Translations under genes and position numbers: made by a program
DNA from: Triatoma infestans
Taxonomy: Eukaryota > Arthropoda > Insecta > Hemiptera > Reduviidae
Direction of reading: 5' to 3'
Length of the DNA stretch: 64,000 bases
Assembly: GCA_011037195.1 (NCBI GenBank)
Contig: JAAEAF010014523.1
Coordinates: 1 to 64,000 of the forward strand
Shown: positions 11,885 to 23,116 of the stretch, piece after piece
How the letters are laid out: each line of letters opens with the position of its first letter
Numbering within the stretch: position 1 is the stretch's first letter
The notes under the pieces: model-generated
The model's database searches: none
Told to the model about the DNA's origin: nothing
What the model saw: the letters and a program-made list of their open reading frames with translations, nothing else

Positions 11885-12545
11885 ATTAAAAATTATCTGG
11901 GACCACAAATATTCAGAGCCTATGGGCATGTTTTCCAGCAACTTCCAGGCGGAAATGTATGTGATTGGAAGATATGTCCAGTTTAAGTCTCGACAGGAAA
12001 TTTCGGAATCAAGGGCTTGTAATCCTATCCGATAGCAGGCCGCCATTAAAACACTGCTCCTCTGCTTATGCTAACTCAGTGTTCTGGGCAGAAACAATAG
12101 AGTTACCCTTTTTTGGGTGCCAGGGTATGTTGACATGGAAAGAAATGTGATGGTGAGGCAAGGCGTGGTATCTCCATTGTTGCGGCCAGAAACTTTCTGT
12201 GGGATAAGCAACCTGCCTCTTAGATAAAACCTTAGAAATGAGTAAGAAGTGAATAGAGCACAGCTTTGGAAAACACTCCCAGGGCTGACGCAAGCTAACA
12301 CCTAACCAAAAAAGATCTCGGATCGTGTATCAGTGTGAGTAAAAATAAGCTTCACATGCTGACGGGGAACCAGTCTCTTCGGTAAGAGCTGAGTAAGGAG
12401 TGAATAGTGCACAGCTTTGGAAAACTTTCCCTAATTCTGAGATTTTTTAGAGATCTTAATCTGGCAGGGATACTATAAGTGAGTGGTCTCACTCTGGCAC
12501 CAGTGGGATGCCACAATAGACCTCCTTTGGTCGCAGTGTGCCATA
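11885..12545 (+). pseudogene. Decayed LINE RNase H region and 3' end
   Basis: In broken frames one can read a FQAEMY-like stretch near 11940, ILSDSRPPLKHC near 12020 (the SDSQAALKAL motif of these RNase H domains), an LPFFGCQGM stretch near 12105 (WVPGH-like), and a 3' end near 12510 with TGCCACAATAGACC...GGTCGCAGTG shared with 6985 and 20447. A segment reading gtgaatag-gcacagctttggaaaac occurs twice (about 12245 and 12395). Non-functional. Confidence 0.6.
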
Positions 12546-13204
12546 AAAAGAAAACAAGAAAATCTATTTTAGTAGATAAATAAAAAAAAACGTGTTAAAT
12601 TAATTGATTAAAAAAATGGTATTAAGCATTCGTTTTAAAATAGAGGCGTAAAATTTACTTATCTCTTTTATTTTTTATTTTTTTTTTAATTTATTTTTTT
12701 TCTCGCAGTTTACTTATTCTCAGTTTGCGCACATTCGTGAGTAAGTCACGTAATATTCAAATCAGATGTATGTTTAGCACACTGCTACCTGCTAAGAATT
12801 TCTGATACTTTACTGGTTTTTTTTTTTTTTTTTTTTTAACTTTATAATTTCATAATTTTAAATATGACATATCTTGTTTGGTATCAGATCTCAAGGTTAT
12901 TTTAATTGGTTAGTTCTTGCGGTGATTGTTTGTTTTTATTATAGTAGCTGAAACTGAATTTTTTACTAATTCTAAGATTAAGTCTATCACGTTCAAGATT
13001 TTTTTAAAGTTGTCTCCACTTCTACAGATCAATCCTGTTGCTTTTGTTTGCATATTTTTTATTTGTCTTAAAATAATAATTATTTATAAAAAAATCGTAA
13101 CTTCCTTTCAGCCTATTTCTCTTCAATAATACTGGTTTCATTCATATTTTCGTTCAACAATAAATAGTTTTTAGTCGATTCTCTAGTAAAGCTTCTTCTA
13201 CCGT
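12546..13204. other. AT-rich spacer, no feature recognised
   Basis: T-rich runs near 12690 and 12815. No RNA or gene was seen. Confidence 0.5.
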
Positions 13205-13495
13205 GGTTAATAGGTATTAGAAAGAGAGAAATGAATGAGAAAGGTTTTTGAGAAATAAGCTAGAATGAATGCTGAACACTGTATAATAAAATAGAGACAG
13301 GAATTTACACGTAAATAGAAATTAGGTAGCGAGAGATTTAGAATGACTAAAGAGAAGGGTAGTAGTTGGTTGCTGACGCGTTGTAACTGCTGCATAAACT
13401 GTTCTAAGGACTGTCCTCTGTAGAGCTAGCGCTGCTGTATATATACAGAGTCTCCCACTCTAGTCTTGCATAAGTAGCGAGTGAAATTGGAATTT
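13205..13495 (-). mobile_element. LTR fragment, family B subfamily 4
   Basis: Matches the reverse complement of 23163-23470: TTGGTTGCTGACGCGTTGTA, then a GTAGAGCTAGCGCTGCTG stretch, a TATATATA box and the block CTCCCACTCTAGTC shared by all family-B LTRs. The left side shows the degraded end (TAATAGGTATTAG for TAATGGGTATGAT). The TGTAATAGGATCC terminus is missing, so it is truncated at about 13495. Confidence 0.65.
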
Positions 13496-13814
13496 ATATT
13501 AAATACCGAACGGTGGTATTGATTTTCATTGCCTGTGTTGGCATTGGACATATCTAATATATTAATATGAGCAGCGTATAGTAAAGTAAGTCCGCCTCTG
13601 TCCACATCACCTGATATATTCTATGTTATTGCTTCAAATGTCCTTCGTTCTATTATTAATTTGAAAAAAAAGAACAAAAAATTAAGAGTTTTACTCATTG
13701 GGAAAGAATCTGAAACAATAAAAGGAATTTGCGTGTATGTGTATATAATGTGAAACAGAATATCTTAAAAACAGAGGAAACGCAGGAAGGTCAAACATGA
13801 TAATCCATTTTGGT

Positions 13815-14235
13815 ATTAGCACCGCTTCTAGCCCGCAAGAGATATTTGTTGCATGCAGTTATTTGGGGAGTCGCGACCCCACGGGTTACCACAGCTCAGT
13901 GTACTCCATGCACTTCGTCATAACAGTACACAATACACTTAAAGTACGTACACTCTACACTTTATAGACAAGGACAAACATAATACACAAACTAGGGTCT
14001 CCGTCCTTGGCGAAAGCCAAGGGAAAAGGAAGGGATTAGCTCAGTAGTAGCGTGCTGGACTAGCAACGCAGAGATCCCGGGTTCTCTTCCTAGTAGCCTC
14101 TACAACCCTCTCTGTCCGGTGATGGGCAGTGTTATCTGCAGCTAGAGAACACTGCTTGGACGTCGGCTGTGCATTGAAGAAGGCTCCGGCGGGGGATCTT
14201 TCAGGTCGCAGTGCAATAATTCCCAACAATAATCT
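13815..14235 (+). mobile_element. Composite SINE B with 5' extension
   Basis: Three parts. A 5' module of about 215 nt (13815-14030) contains TTGCATGCAGTTA and CGACCCCACGGGTTACC. A tRNA-like head follows from about 14030: A box TAGCTCAGTAGTAGCG, loop CTAGCAA with an Ala-type AGC anticodon, and a B-box region GGGTTCTCTTCC. Then comes a central domain (GATGGGCAGTGTTATCTG) also found in SINE A, and a tail GGTCGCAGTGCAATAAT. The same 5' module adjoins the same head at 45365-45513 and 57070-57255, so the composite is a real transposed unit. The (G/C)-rich short ORF on the other strand is not a gene. Confidence 0.82.
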
Positions 14236-14264
14236 ACAATCTACCACCGGATCTGACTCAAGTT

Positions 14265-14600
14265 TTTTTTTTTAGGCAAAATCCATCAACTGCAAATGGA
14301 ACTTTACTGAATTTTTCTCGATTTTCTCGCTTATTAGTTTTTCGGGATTTTTCCGGTATTAGAAACTTGATTTTTTTTGGCGGATTGTGGAGGGAGAAAC
14401 TTTTAGCGTTAAGCTTTCCTCGAATGTACAACTTTGGTATAATATATGATTGTACCATCTATATAATCCTAATATACGGTAGAAACATTGCTAGAAATCC
14501 TAGATTCCAAATTTGATGAGAATTGGTTGATTGGGAATCGGTTTATTTATTTATTTATTTTTTTAAATTTTCACTAAAACGTTTATAATGATTTCGATTA
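14265..14600. repeat. Interspersed repeat R fragment
   Basis: Carries R phrases: GGCAAAATCCATCAACTG, ctgaatttttctcgattttc, and a CCAAATTTGATGAGAATTGG end. Similar to 16960-17060 and the reverse of 40290-40380. Non-coding. Confidence 0.55.
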
Positions 14601-14690
14601 AACATAGAATGCTAAATGCACCGATGAAAGCTGATTTACTTTTAGTTGAATTGGTTTTTATTGTTGTTGACAAAATTGATTGTTAGATAG

Positions 14691-14998
14691 TATAATGGAG
14701 TTGATGAGGAGAGAAATTGGGATTGATTAATTAGACGAGATATGAAGACACTATTATAATATAGCTATAAGTTTACACAAACTGTACTGGATTTGTAATG
14801 ATTTTATGGAATAAAGGATGAGAGTAGAGTTATGACACGATGTGATGTATATGGTTGAATCTGATAGATAGATAGATGTCTAGATCTCTCAATGGCTTAT
14901 ATACAGGTTCTCCCCACTTTATCCTGCTTAAGTCAGAGAGTACCAGAGAGAGTCTTTTTTCTCTCGGTCAGGCTTGTGTTCTCTCTCTTGCTGTTACA
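14691..14998 (-). mobile_element. Solo LTR, family B subfamily 1 (reference copy)
   Basis: 308 bp, minus-strand TGTAACAGCAAGAGAG...CTCCATTATA, flanked by a perfect 5-bp direct repeat GATAG (14686-14690 and 14999-15003). On the minus strand a conserved block TAGGCTAGAGTGGGGAGAAC-like precedes a TATATAAG box about 100 nt from the 5' end, which fits a U3 promoter followed by R and U5. No internal region or coding sequence is present. The family position (gypsy or copia type) cannot be told without an internal region. Confidence 0.88.
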
Positions 14999-15003
14999 GA
15001 TAG

Positions 15004-16150
15004 TCTTGTGTGATATTATTATTTGTGCGTTAAATTTTATATAGATTTGTTTAATGTTATTGGCAGTCTCTACTGGTTAAAATTTGAAGTTAAAAGCATA
15101 ATTTGTCATTAACAATATAATTTATTGCATTAACAGCATTATAGGAGGAAAAACTCGTGTCAGTGTTACACACTTAATTGAATACAGTTTCATTTAACGT
15201 TAATAAATTCCTTATGTTGGTTGAATTAGAAGCAAGAATGAAAAAGGAAAGCAGTAACTAAAACTTTAATGATATCAATTTAATTAAACATAAAAATTGT
15301 ACTTCCCACGCAATGTTCCATTATTCCATTATTATTGCAGTGTGTAAAGAGTAATGGTTTTTAAAAAGTATAAAAATCCATTACAGGTAAAAAACCATAA
15401 TGAGTTTAAAAGTGCAGAATTTTTCCATTTGTTATATAAGTATAATTATAAGTATAAAATTGTAAAGGATGCTGTATTGTTTCCCGTCTGTCTGATGCTC
15501 CTCATAGACCCCCACTCTTTTTAATGATTAAAAAAAAAAAAAAAAAAAAAGAAGGTTTTAAAGTAGTTAAGTCAAGAGTGAATGTTTGTGGACAGAGAAT
15601 ACAATTTTTAGAATGGGGGGGGTTATGGAGTAGAGCAAAAAATAAAAACAAAAATTCATTAGTAGAAAAGGTAGGACAGGTGCCTGGGAACATACCTGGG
15701 CCGGTGTGTGACGGGAGGACTGGACTGGTACACTCTGATACACTCTTCTGTTCGGCATGGTATCTCTTACCCAGTCTGTGTTTCGTTGGTTACCACTTAT
15801 TCACCACATAGATTTTTTTTCTTCATACCAACGTTTTATTTTATTTTATTTTTTTTGTAGTATTTAATATTATACCGAAGAACTAGATTATTTAATTAAT
15901 AAAATTTAAATTTCAATGAACGATTTCTACATTAAACTAAAAATTTGGAATAAAACACTAACACCACTCTCTCTTACTCCTCCAATTAATATCAATTAAT
16001 TAAAAAAAATAATGCTTTAAAATTACAATGTTCATAAACGTTAGATTGGCTGACCATAAAAAAAAAAATGGTGGGGGTTAGAAATTATATACTGAGTAGA
16101 CAATTGGACGCTTCTGCTCAAAAGATCATAATAGCGTCAGTTTAAATTTA
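15004..16150. other. AT-rich spacer, no feature recognised
   Basis: A-run at 15530-15550. Open frames around 15502-15811 overlap on both strands and show no domain. No gene was seen. Confidence 0.45.
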
Positions 16151-16189
16151 AACGTAAAACTGTGAAAGAATGTAAGTGGTCAAAGTTGA

Positions 16190-16960
16190 GAGATATGCAA
16201 GTGCTGTTTGTTGTAACCAGTTCCCTATGGTTTTGTTGAAATTCCATGTTTGAAAAAAATCAGATGACCGGAAATGCGTTTACTTTACTGACTTTACTAA
16301 ATAATTTTTTTCACTTTTTTGCGACTTTCTCAAAAAATAGCTCCAACGATTTTCTTGAAACTTCTTATATAAACTAAACATACAAAGATCTACATTTTTT
16401 TTTATTTTAAACATTTCTCTGGGAAAATTCATGTAAGGGTAATTTTAGGATGGGGTTTATGTTTTTCTATAAAGTACTATAATAGGTGATTATACACTTC
16501 TATCATCCAAACAACCTTAATTAGAAATAATAAATAGATGGCCAAAATTCCGAGTTTCAATAAAATTAGTGAACCGGAAGTGCACTTTTACTAAACAGTT
16601 TTTTTCAGTTTTCGACGAATTTCATTAAATTTGGTACACAAACTATAAAATTTGTCAATAATAATTTTGAGAACTGGAGTAAGAGAAAGTTGTTTGAGTG
16701 TTTGATACCAGATTTTTTTGTTTTAATTGACTTTTTATTGACGACTTCTGTTCTTCTAACTGATGACAATGTTTTAATAGCATATTAATGGTTTCATTAT
16801 TGTGAAGCAGTTCGTAGAAGATAACACCTCGATAAAAATGCCCACCAAAATTGACAGTCAAACTTGGCAAGTTTTCTGTATGAGTGTGTTTTAACAAAAT
16901 ATCTCCAACTTAAAATCTTATTTATTTTTATAAAACTGCATCTGCCTCCGGAACTTTCAG
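16190..16960 (-). repeat. Interspersed repeat R, long copy
   Basis: Carries the ordered R landmarks in the orientation seen at 60400-60790: ACTTTTTTGCGACTTTCTC, AGCTCCAACGATTTTCTTGAAAC, AATAAATAGATGGCCAAAAT, GTGAACCGGAAGTGCAC and GGAGTAAGAGAAAGTTG. The opposite orientation occurs at 58340-59600. Non-coding. Confidence 0.65.
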
Positions 16961-17112
16961 GCAAAATCCATCAACCGTAAGTATGTCTTTATTGAATGGT
17001 TTATTCAGATTTTTACGAGTTTCTCGAAAACAGCTGGCAACGATTCTGTTAAAGCTGTAATGTTCACTGTATAGATAAAAATTTCACTTCTATCTATTTA
17101 TCTATATTTTTT

Positions 17113-17280
17113 AAATTATAGCGCGTCAACATCTATGGTCATTGGCACCGGAGACTTCTCAATGCAGTGCCGGCATTCGGACAGTGTTTCTCTCGTTACA
17201 GACAACACTGTCAATCACCGGACAGTGAGCTGTAGAAGTTCCTAGGAAGAAAAAATCTAGATCACACAGCTGGACTAGAA
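17113..17280 (-). mobile_element. SINE A copy, head truncated
   Basis: Minus strand 3' part: CACCGGA...GTTGTCTGTAACGAGAG central domain, then GGCGCGCTATAATTT-type 3' end (the usual form is GACGCGCCTTAAATT). It stops at CTGGACTAG near 17280, before the B box and A box. Confidence 0.75.
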
Positions 17281-17299
17281 TATTTTCAAATAATTTTTG

Positions 17300-17396
17300 G
17301 GTGCCTGTCAGTTAAGTTTAAATTTAAAGTACACAAGCTTTATTGGTTTTGACAGAGGACTCTCCACCACACAAGTCCTCTCAAGACATATAAGTC
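17300..17396. repeat. Short repeat shared with 1065-1150
   Basis: Shares TTTAAATTTAAA-TGCACAAG, TTGGTTTT-GACAG and CACACAAGTCC with 1065-1150. Small interspersed repeat of unknown type immediately upstream of a solo LTR. Confidence 0.45.
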
Positions 17397-17691
17397 TATA
17401 ATGGAGTTGATAAGGAGAGAAATTAGGTTGATTAATTAGACGAGATATGAAGACACTATTATGATATAGCTATAAGTTTACACAAACTGCACTGGACTTA
17501 TAATGCTTTTTAGAATAAAGGATAGGAGTAATGACACGATGCGATGTATGGTTGAATCTGATAGATTGATTTCTAGATCTCTCACTGGCTTATATACAGG
17601 TTCTCCCCACTCTAGCCTGCTTAAATCAGAGAGTACCCGAGAGAGTCTGTTTTCTCTCGGTCGGGCTTGTGTTCTCTCTCTTGCCGTTAAA
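17397..17691 (-). mobile_element. Solo LTR, family B subfamily 1
   Basis: Minus-strand start TTTAACGGCAAGAGAG (for TGTAACGGC), end CTCCATTATA. It contains the conserved block and TATATAAG box. Flanking 4-mers AGTC (17393-17396) and AGTA (17692-17695) are near-identical. Overlapping open frames on both strands are chance frames inside the LTR. Confidence 0.82.
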
Positions 17692-17699
17692 AGTATAAC

Positions 17700-18733
17700 C
17701 CAAAATACCTTTCTTTTATGACTATCCCAACTAAACATTGCATATTTTAAAGACTAACTATATTGTATTATTGGCTTAAGAGAAAGTTGTGAAAGTGTTT
17801 CATGCAACTATTTCTTCATATTCAGGATTCCCACATAAGCATATATTTCGTATGAAAACTTAATTTTACAATATTCTGTATATTCCACAACTACTTACAC
17901 ATTCCACAACTACAAGTAACAGGAATTTAAAATACAGACACCTGTCAACAAAGCATTTCTCGTTGAGTTTAACAACAAATAGTGCATGAAAAATGCAAGA
18001 ACAGAAGAAAAACCGATGACAAAATCACTAAATACAGCAATCATATTAATTGATGCTAACTAATTCAGCATGGTTCAACATTTTGAACACTATAGGGCCA
18101 ATTTTATTGATTAGCACGGTGAATTTTGCATTAGAAGTGCATACAGGTTAAATTGGTCTTACAAGTGAACGCTAAAAATAACAACCAATAATTCTATAAA
18201 TCAGGCAATTTTATTTAACTAAGACTGACGACTTTAAATATAAATATCTGTTAAGATAAAAGGAATAAAAATGTATGCATTTCTAAATAATATAAAATAT
18301 AAAAATGTACAAAACAACAACTGTATTGCCGAGTTTAATTCCTCTTTAATAAATTACTGAATTATTGCAATTAAGTTGGCAGTTGATTTGAATTAGTAAT
18401 AAATTCCATCACCTTTCAGCATTAGCAAGGTGTCGGTATTAAATCTATTATTAATGTTTCAAATAAAGTGAATATTAAAATGTGATAATCTTTTAAATTG
18501 TTAGTGGGGGGGGAGGGCACACAATTTTAATAAAAAAAGGACTTAAAATACTTTGTATTTATAAAGCTGCTTAATAAAAATTAAAAGTTAATAATATAAA
18601 GTATAATTTTTTATTGAAGGAATCCAATAAAGGCAATTAATTTTTCACTCACTATTAATAAAGATCAATTAGATTTTTTGAAATGCAATATTTAAGATTT
18701 AGGACTAACTGAATTCTTTTTATAATTATGTTA
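17700..18733. other. AT-rich spacer, no feature recognised
   Basis: No ORF, RNA or named repeat was recognised; contains a G-run near 18506. Confidence 0.5.
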
Positions 18734-18738
18734 GGATA

Positions 18739-19076
18739 TATACTTAATGGGTATGATGAAGGAGAGAAGATGGTTTGGTTTGAATGAACCTTAAACTAGA
18801 AATGAAGTTGAACCCTGTATAATATAAAAGCAACACTGAATGCCTAGACTATACACTAAAATAACAGAGAATGGTAGAGAAGGTCTAAAGAGTAAGGTAG
18901 ATGACACGTTGTGACTGTCGAGTGAACACTTGCTATAAGACTCGTATATCCCTGAATATTGTCCCGTGGCCGTATTTAAACGAGTTTCTCCCACTCTAGT
19001 CTGCCTAAGCTAGAGTCCTGTTATTTTTGACTCTCTTTCTGTCTGCTATGGATCCTTCTTTTCGGATCCTATTACA
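18739..19076 (-). mobile_element. Solo LTR, family B subfamily 3
   Basis: Minus strand begins TGTAATAGGATCCGAAAAG and ends with a degraded CCCATTAAGTATA. The shared block (GACTAGAGTGGGAGAAAC) precedes a TTTAAATA box. A 5-bp direct repeat GGATA (18734-18738 and 19077-19081) flanks it. It is closely related to 26966-27441. Open frames overlapping it are not genes. Confidence 0.8.
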
Positions 19077-19174
19077 GGATATATATTGAGAAGTGGCAGA
19101 TTCCAAGCAAAGAAAAATTTTCTCTAGAAGGAATACATGATTCTTGTAATCTTCTCCTCTAAGCATAAAAAAAA

Positions 19175-19300
19175 ATGTTTTATGTGAATGGTGTGTGTGC
19201 GTGTGTGTGTATGCCAACAAAATATCTCAAACGAAAATTCGCGGGAAGTTTGGATTTGATTTTTCGTAGCATTTGACAACAAGATTTTGGTCAATAATTT
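19175..19300. repeat. TG-rich run and repeat R edge
   Basis: A (TG)n-like run followed by CCAACAAAATATCTC, as at positions 25-60. Likely the end of a repeat R copy. Confidence 0.45.
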
Positions 19301-19443
19301 ATCAGAAGCGCAGTTGTACGAAACTTTTAATTTTTTTTTTTTTGTTTGTTTCAGTTCATTGATGTATAAAAACTTTGAGGGGATTTCTTTGACACATTTG
19401 AATCATCGAAAACCTATTAAACTGTCGAGTTATAAACAATTAT

Positions 19444-20516
19444 CACTTGTTAGTGCAAGCGGAGGCGAGGGCCAGTGCACATAGATTGCGCAACAATGGT
19501 CTTTGGAGGCAGTGTGGCTCCTTAGCCAAACATCTGGACATATAGCTAAAGGTCAACCCAGGCCCTGTGACAGACATGGCCCAGGATAGCATTTGCCCAA
19601 CATACAACTTCGAGGTTCCATTTCAGGTGTTCCTAGGGTCTAGGGCGGAATGGTCCAAGGGGTGGGAAAAACGCTACCGGACAGGACCTCTGTGGTTTAC
19701 AGATGGTTCTAGGATGGATTGCGGAGCTGGAGCAGGAGTATACGGAATGGGCCCGGAGATACTCTTTGAGAGGCCTTTGGGCAGGTATTCCACTCGGTCA
19801 ATAAGGTCTGTGCCGAGGAGAACCTGCGTAGAGCCCCAAGGAGCAAGGTCATACGCATTTGCTCGGACAGTCAGGCTGCACTGAAAGCCCTAGAGGCTTA
19901 CAGGACTACCTCATCCCTAGTGAAGGAATGTCGAGACTCTCCAGGCACAACAAGGTTCAGCTGTTGTGGGTGCTTAGACATGCAGGGGTTGAGGGTAATG
20001 AGACAGCTGATCAACTGGCCAGGAACGGGGCTAACACTCCGTTCATTGGTCCAGAGCCGGTCCTGGGAATAACTGGCGGAGCAATTCGTGCAGCGATTAG
20101 AGAGTGGGGTCGCAGTAAGCATGAAGAGCTTTGGAAGAGGAGCCCGGGTGTTATACACAGTAAAAGGATGATTTCTCTGGTGACGGGACTATTTACGGGT
20201 CATGGTAGGTTCAGGAAACATCTGTACAAGATAGGACTCATCCGAGCGGAACCCTTGTGCAGATTAGGTCAGGAAGAGGAGGAAACGGCCTCCCACCTGT
20301 TGTTCGATTGCGTTGCAATAATCAAATTGAGGTATGAAACCTTTGGTACTTTGCAACCTGAGGAGATAGTAGCTCAAAATGACCGGGTGGTGAAGGCCCT
20401 CAAACTCCTTAAGGAGGGAGGGTTTGTCTACTAGTAACTATCGGGGGTGGCACAATAAGCCTCTGCTGGTTGCAGTGCCGGGATAAAGCCCACCCGATGT
20501 TGGATAATAATAATAA
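19444..20516 (+). pseudogene. 5'-truncated LINE copy with RNase H and zinc knuckle
   Basis: Insertion bounded by a perfect 13-bp direct repeat TATAAACAATTAT (19431-19443 and 20517-20529), with an (ATA)n 3' tail. Coding remains begin in the RT thumb region (AEARASAH-like near 19455). RNase H follows: FTDGSRMDCGAGAGVYG at about 19695, CSDSQAALKALEAY at about 19860 in another frame, then a NETADQLARNGANTPFIGPEP stretch at 20000-20060. The zinc-knuckle LCRLGQEEEETASHLLFDC is near 20260, and the frame ends at 20434 (GGFVY). The FQAE segment is deleted after GRYST near 19790 and a second frameshift lies near 19935, so the enzyme is dead. The 3' UTR has GGCACAATAAGCC...GGTTGCAGTGCC. Confidence 0.88.
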
Positions 20517-20529
20517 TATAAACAATTAT

Positions 20530-21010
20530 ATTATTGTGTTATTCATTAGAGACTTTTTAAAGATCCATCTACATATTAGGAAAATGTTATGGAAAAGTTG
20601 TCTATTTTACCATTTAAAGATCGCATCAAATTTTTAACTAAATATCTCTGAAAGTTGGCGGTTCGAAACATGTCAACCGGAAGAAAAAAACTTTGGTGTG
20701 ATATTTTAAAGGAGAGAGTTATTTTCGAGATAATTCCAAATAGCTCAAAAAAAAAAAAGTTGTAAATAACAAAGCGTTTAGCTTTTTTTCCGGTAGTGTG
20801 ATTTTTATTTTAGAAATGCAAAAAGTTTGAACGTCTGGTGATTTTTCACTTTTAAGATATTTATTTCATAAGTAGACGCATAAAAACTAGTCGGCAGAAA
20901 CATTATTTCGTCCTTCGGGGACCTTAAAATGTTTATTTCAATGAAAAGTTCAGTTCGTAAATTTAATCACAATACTTTCTCTTACTCCTAGAGTATGAAC
21001 ATTCTTAAAT
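20530..21010 (+). repeat. Interspersed repeat R copy
   Basis: R landmarks: CTCTGAAAGTTGGCGGTT, GAACGTCTGGTGATTTTTC-like text and, at 20970, AATACTTTCTCTTACTCC followed by TAGAGTA, the palindromic junction described in the findings. Adjoins the LINE insertion at 19444-20516. Confidence 0.5.
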
Positions 21011-22429
21011 GGAAAACTATTATGTGCTGGCCAGCTATACTATTATGGTGATAAAGCTAACCCAGAGGATGATTAATAAAATTAATAATTTATACATATG
21101 TTGCTTGAATTTATGTATGTACACATATATATAATATATATACATAATTACCCTAAACTTTTTTTTAAAAAAAGATCGAAAACGGTGATAAGGATAAAAA
21201 ACTGTAGGAAACATTTAATACATATTATGTATATAATATCAGTGTAGAAATACTTTAATTTGTGGTAGAAGTTTTTCAAGACGCCACAGGTAAAAAGAAT
21301 GAAGATGAGCAGGTGTCATTGCCGGTGGACTATTACGTCCGGTAATTAACGCTTTAACAACTCCATGCTCCCACTTTATTTCAACCTTAGATGATAGTAG
21401 AGGGGTGAGAAGAAGTGGGGTTATCATCATCATCAAGGGGCTAGAAATGGTGGGGTATTGCAGGAAAGAGAATTGGAGCTATTCTATGTTTCGGCTGGTT
21501 CTAAACAAAAAATAAAAAAAATAAATAAAGAGAAGACCCAGAGAGCTGTACGGATAGCCGAAACTACTAAAGATCTCTTATTTAGAAGACTTGAACAGTC
21601 CTTATCTCAATAGAAAGTTCTGCAACAGAAAACCTAGCAGCCAGCATCCGCCATTCTATTATCTTACTTATTTTACTTCTACTTCCTCTGCGCCTCTATT
21701 ATTCCTTTACTCTTTTCATTTTCAGTGTCCTTTTCTTCGAGGGGCCTTTAATTGGCCTTATCTTAGTACATTCCCATTCTTTCTCCTTTTAGCCTAACTA
21801 CCAACGTGTTCTTCATGTTCATTTATCCCCTAGTAGATAAACACTAGAATGAAGCGGGAGAGGAAGAGCGTCCTGACTGAAAGACAAAGAAAAAAAAAAT
21901 CCTTTTTGGAGAAAGCGGATTAATCTGTCCGTCTATTTGAAAGGGGGAATCTATCTTAATGGGTTGCAGGACAACTTGACACTCCATTTTTAGTCAGACG
22001 GCGAAAAAAATAAATAAAATAAATAAATAAATAAATAACATTCCATTAAAAATAAAAAATAAAAAATAAAAATGTTACAAGAGTTATATTTTAAAGTGGT
22101 GGGACACGGATCTACTGGATTGAAAATCAATAAATGATAACAAGTTTAACTCTTCTGAAATATCTGTTTGATTTTTTTTTAATAGCCTTGGTGGTGGGGA
22201 GAGGGAGATCACCGTAATGAATTAACATTCTCACTCTTTTTGTAACGAATCAGAAGAAAAATAAAATAAACAATGGATTGAAAAATCATAAGGCCTATCA
22301 GTTTTATCAAAAGGACATTTTTTTTTTGCTTTAATCCCTAAAAAAAACTTGGAACTGATTGGATACAGTAAAATTACACTGTACACTAATGATGTGAAAC
22401 TCCCGGATTCTGCTAAGAATGTTCAACGC
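21011..22429. other. Spacer; one possible retroposon 3' tail
   Basis: Mostly unrecognised. A 65-codon minus-strand frame (21239-21436) shows no known domain. At about 21900-22045 a moderately GC sequence (GGGTTGCAGGACAACTTGAC) ends in an (AAAT)n run, which resembles a LINE or SINE 3' end. Confidence 0.35.
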
Positions 22430-22795
22430 TTGCTTCAACGAAAGCTGGAGTGTTCAGCTACAGATGGAAATTAGCGCGTCTTGTCCTTATCAGTAAGGAA
22501 AAGGGAGACATACAACTCTCCTCGTCTTTCCGGCCTTTATGTATGTTGGATACGGAAGGAAAATTGTACGAGAGGGGTTTTTCAGAGAGAGGTTGACGCT
22601 AGCAATCCGAACGGTCGGAGATTTATCTCCGAGGTAGTATCGATTTAGGAATGGGCGATCCACTGTGGATGCGGTAAGAGAAGTCACTGAAGCAGTGCGC
22701 AGGGAGGAAGGCCACAACAACCACTCTCGCCGGGTGGTACTCTTGGTTACGCTTGATGTGAGAAATGCTTTCAATTCTCTCAGATGGACACGGCG
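22430..22795 (+). pseudogene. LINE reverse-transcriptase fragment (N-terminal fingers)
   Basis: Frames read WRLARLVLISKEKGD, then SSFRPLCMLDTEGKLYER (22500-22570), matching the conserved start of the RT domain in I/Jockey/R1-group LINEs. After frameshifts come GRSTVDAVREVTEAV-type text near 22655-22690 and VVLLVTLDVRNAFNSLRW near 22735-22790, which contains the first catalytic aspartate region (LDVRNAFNS). At least two frameshifts interrupt it. The RNase H pieces at 19444, 38707 and 49362 plausibly belong to the same group. It ends abruptly before a C-run at 22811. Confidence 0.8.
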
Positions 22796-23116
22796 TGCTT
22801 AAATGCATTTCACCCCCCCCCCCTCAAAGATATGAAACTGCAGGCTTCGAGTTCAAATTCTGTTGCCCTAGATATATCTCTTAGTAGTAAGTAAGAAAAT
22901 GGAAAAATTGCATCGAATTAAATTTAAAATACTTAGATGCTCAGTATACTTAATTACAAAAGAAATGCATTTTATTCGGATTAATAATATATCCTTCTCA
23001 CAGAAAAGAAAGTCCTGCTATGCAGATAGCATTCCAGGTTTAATGAAATCCGAAGAAGTTGTTTTAGAGAAAATTCCAAAAAATTATAAAAAAAAAAAAA
23101 AAAAATTGGAAATACC

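Noticed and set aside
14030..14110. Functional tRNA-Ala gene
   Set aside because: A and B boxes and an AGC loop are present, but the acceptor stem does not pair and the sequence continues into a SINE body; the same unit occurs in several copies.
15502..15811. Possible gene with three overlapping frames of 63-95 codons
   Set aside because: Frames on both strands overlap a long A/T run, show no domain, and none is favoured by composition.
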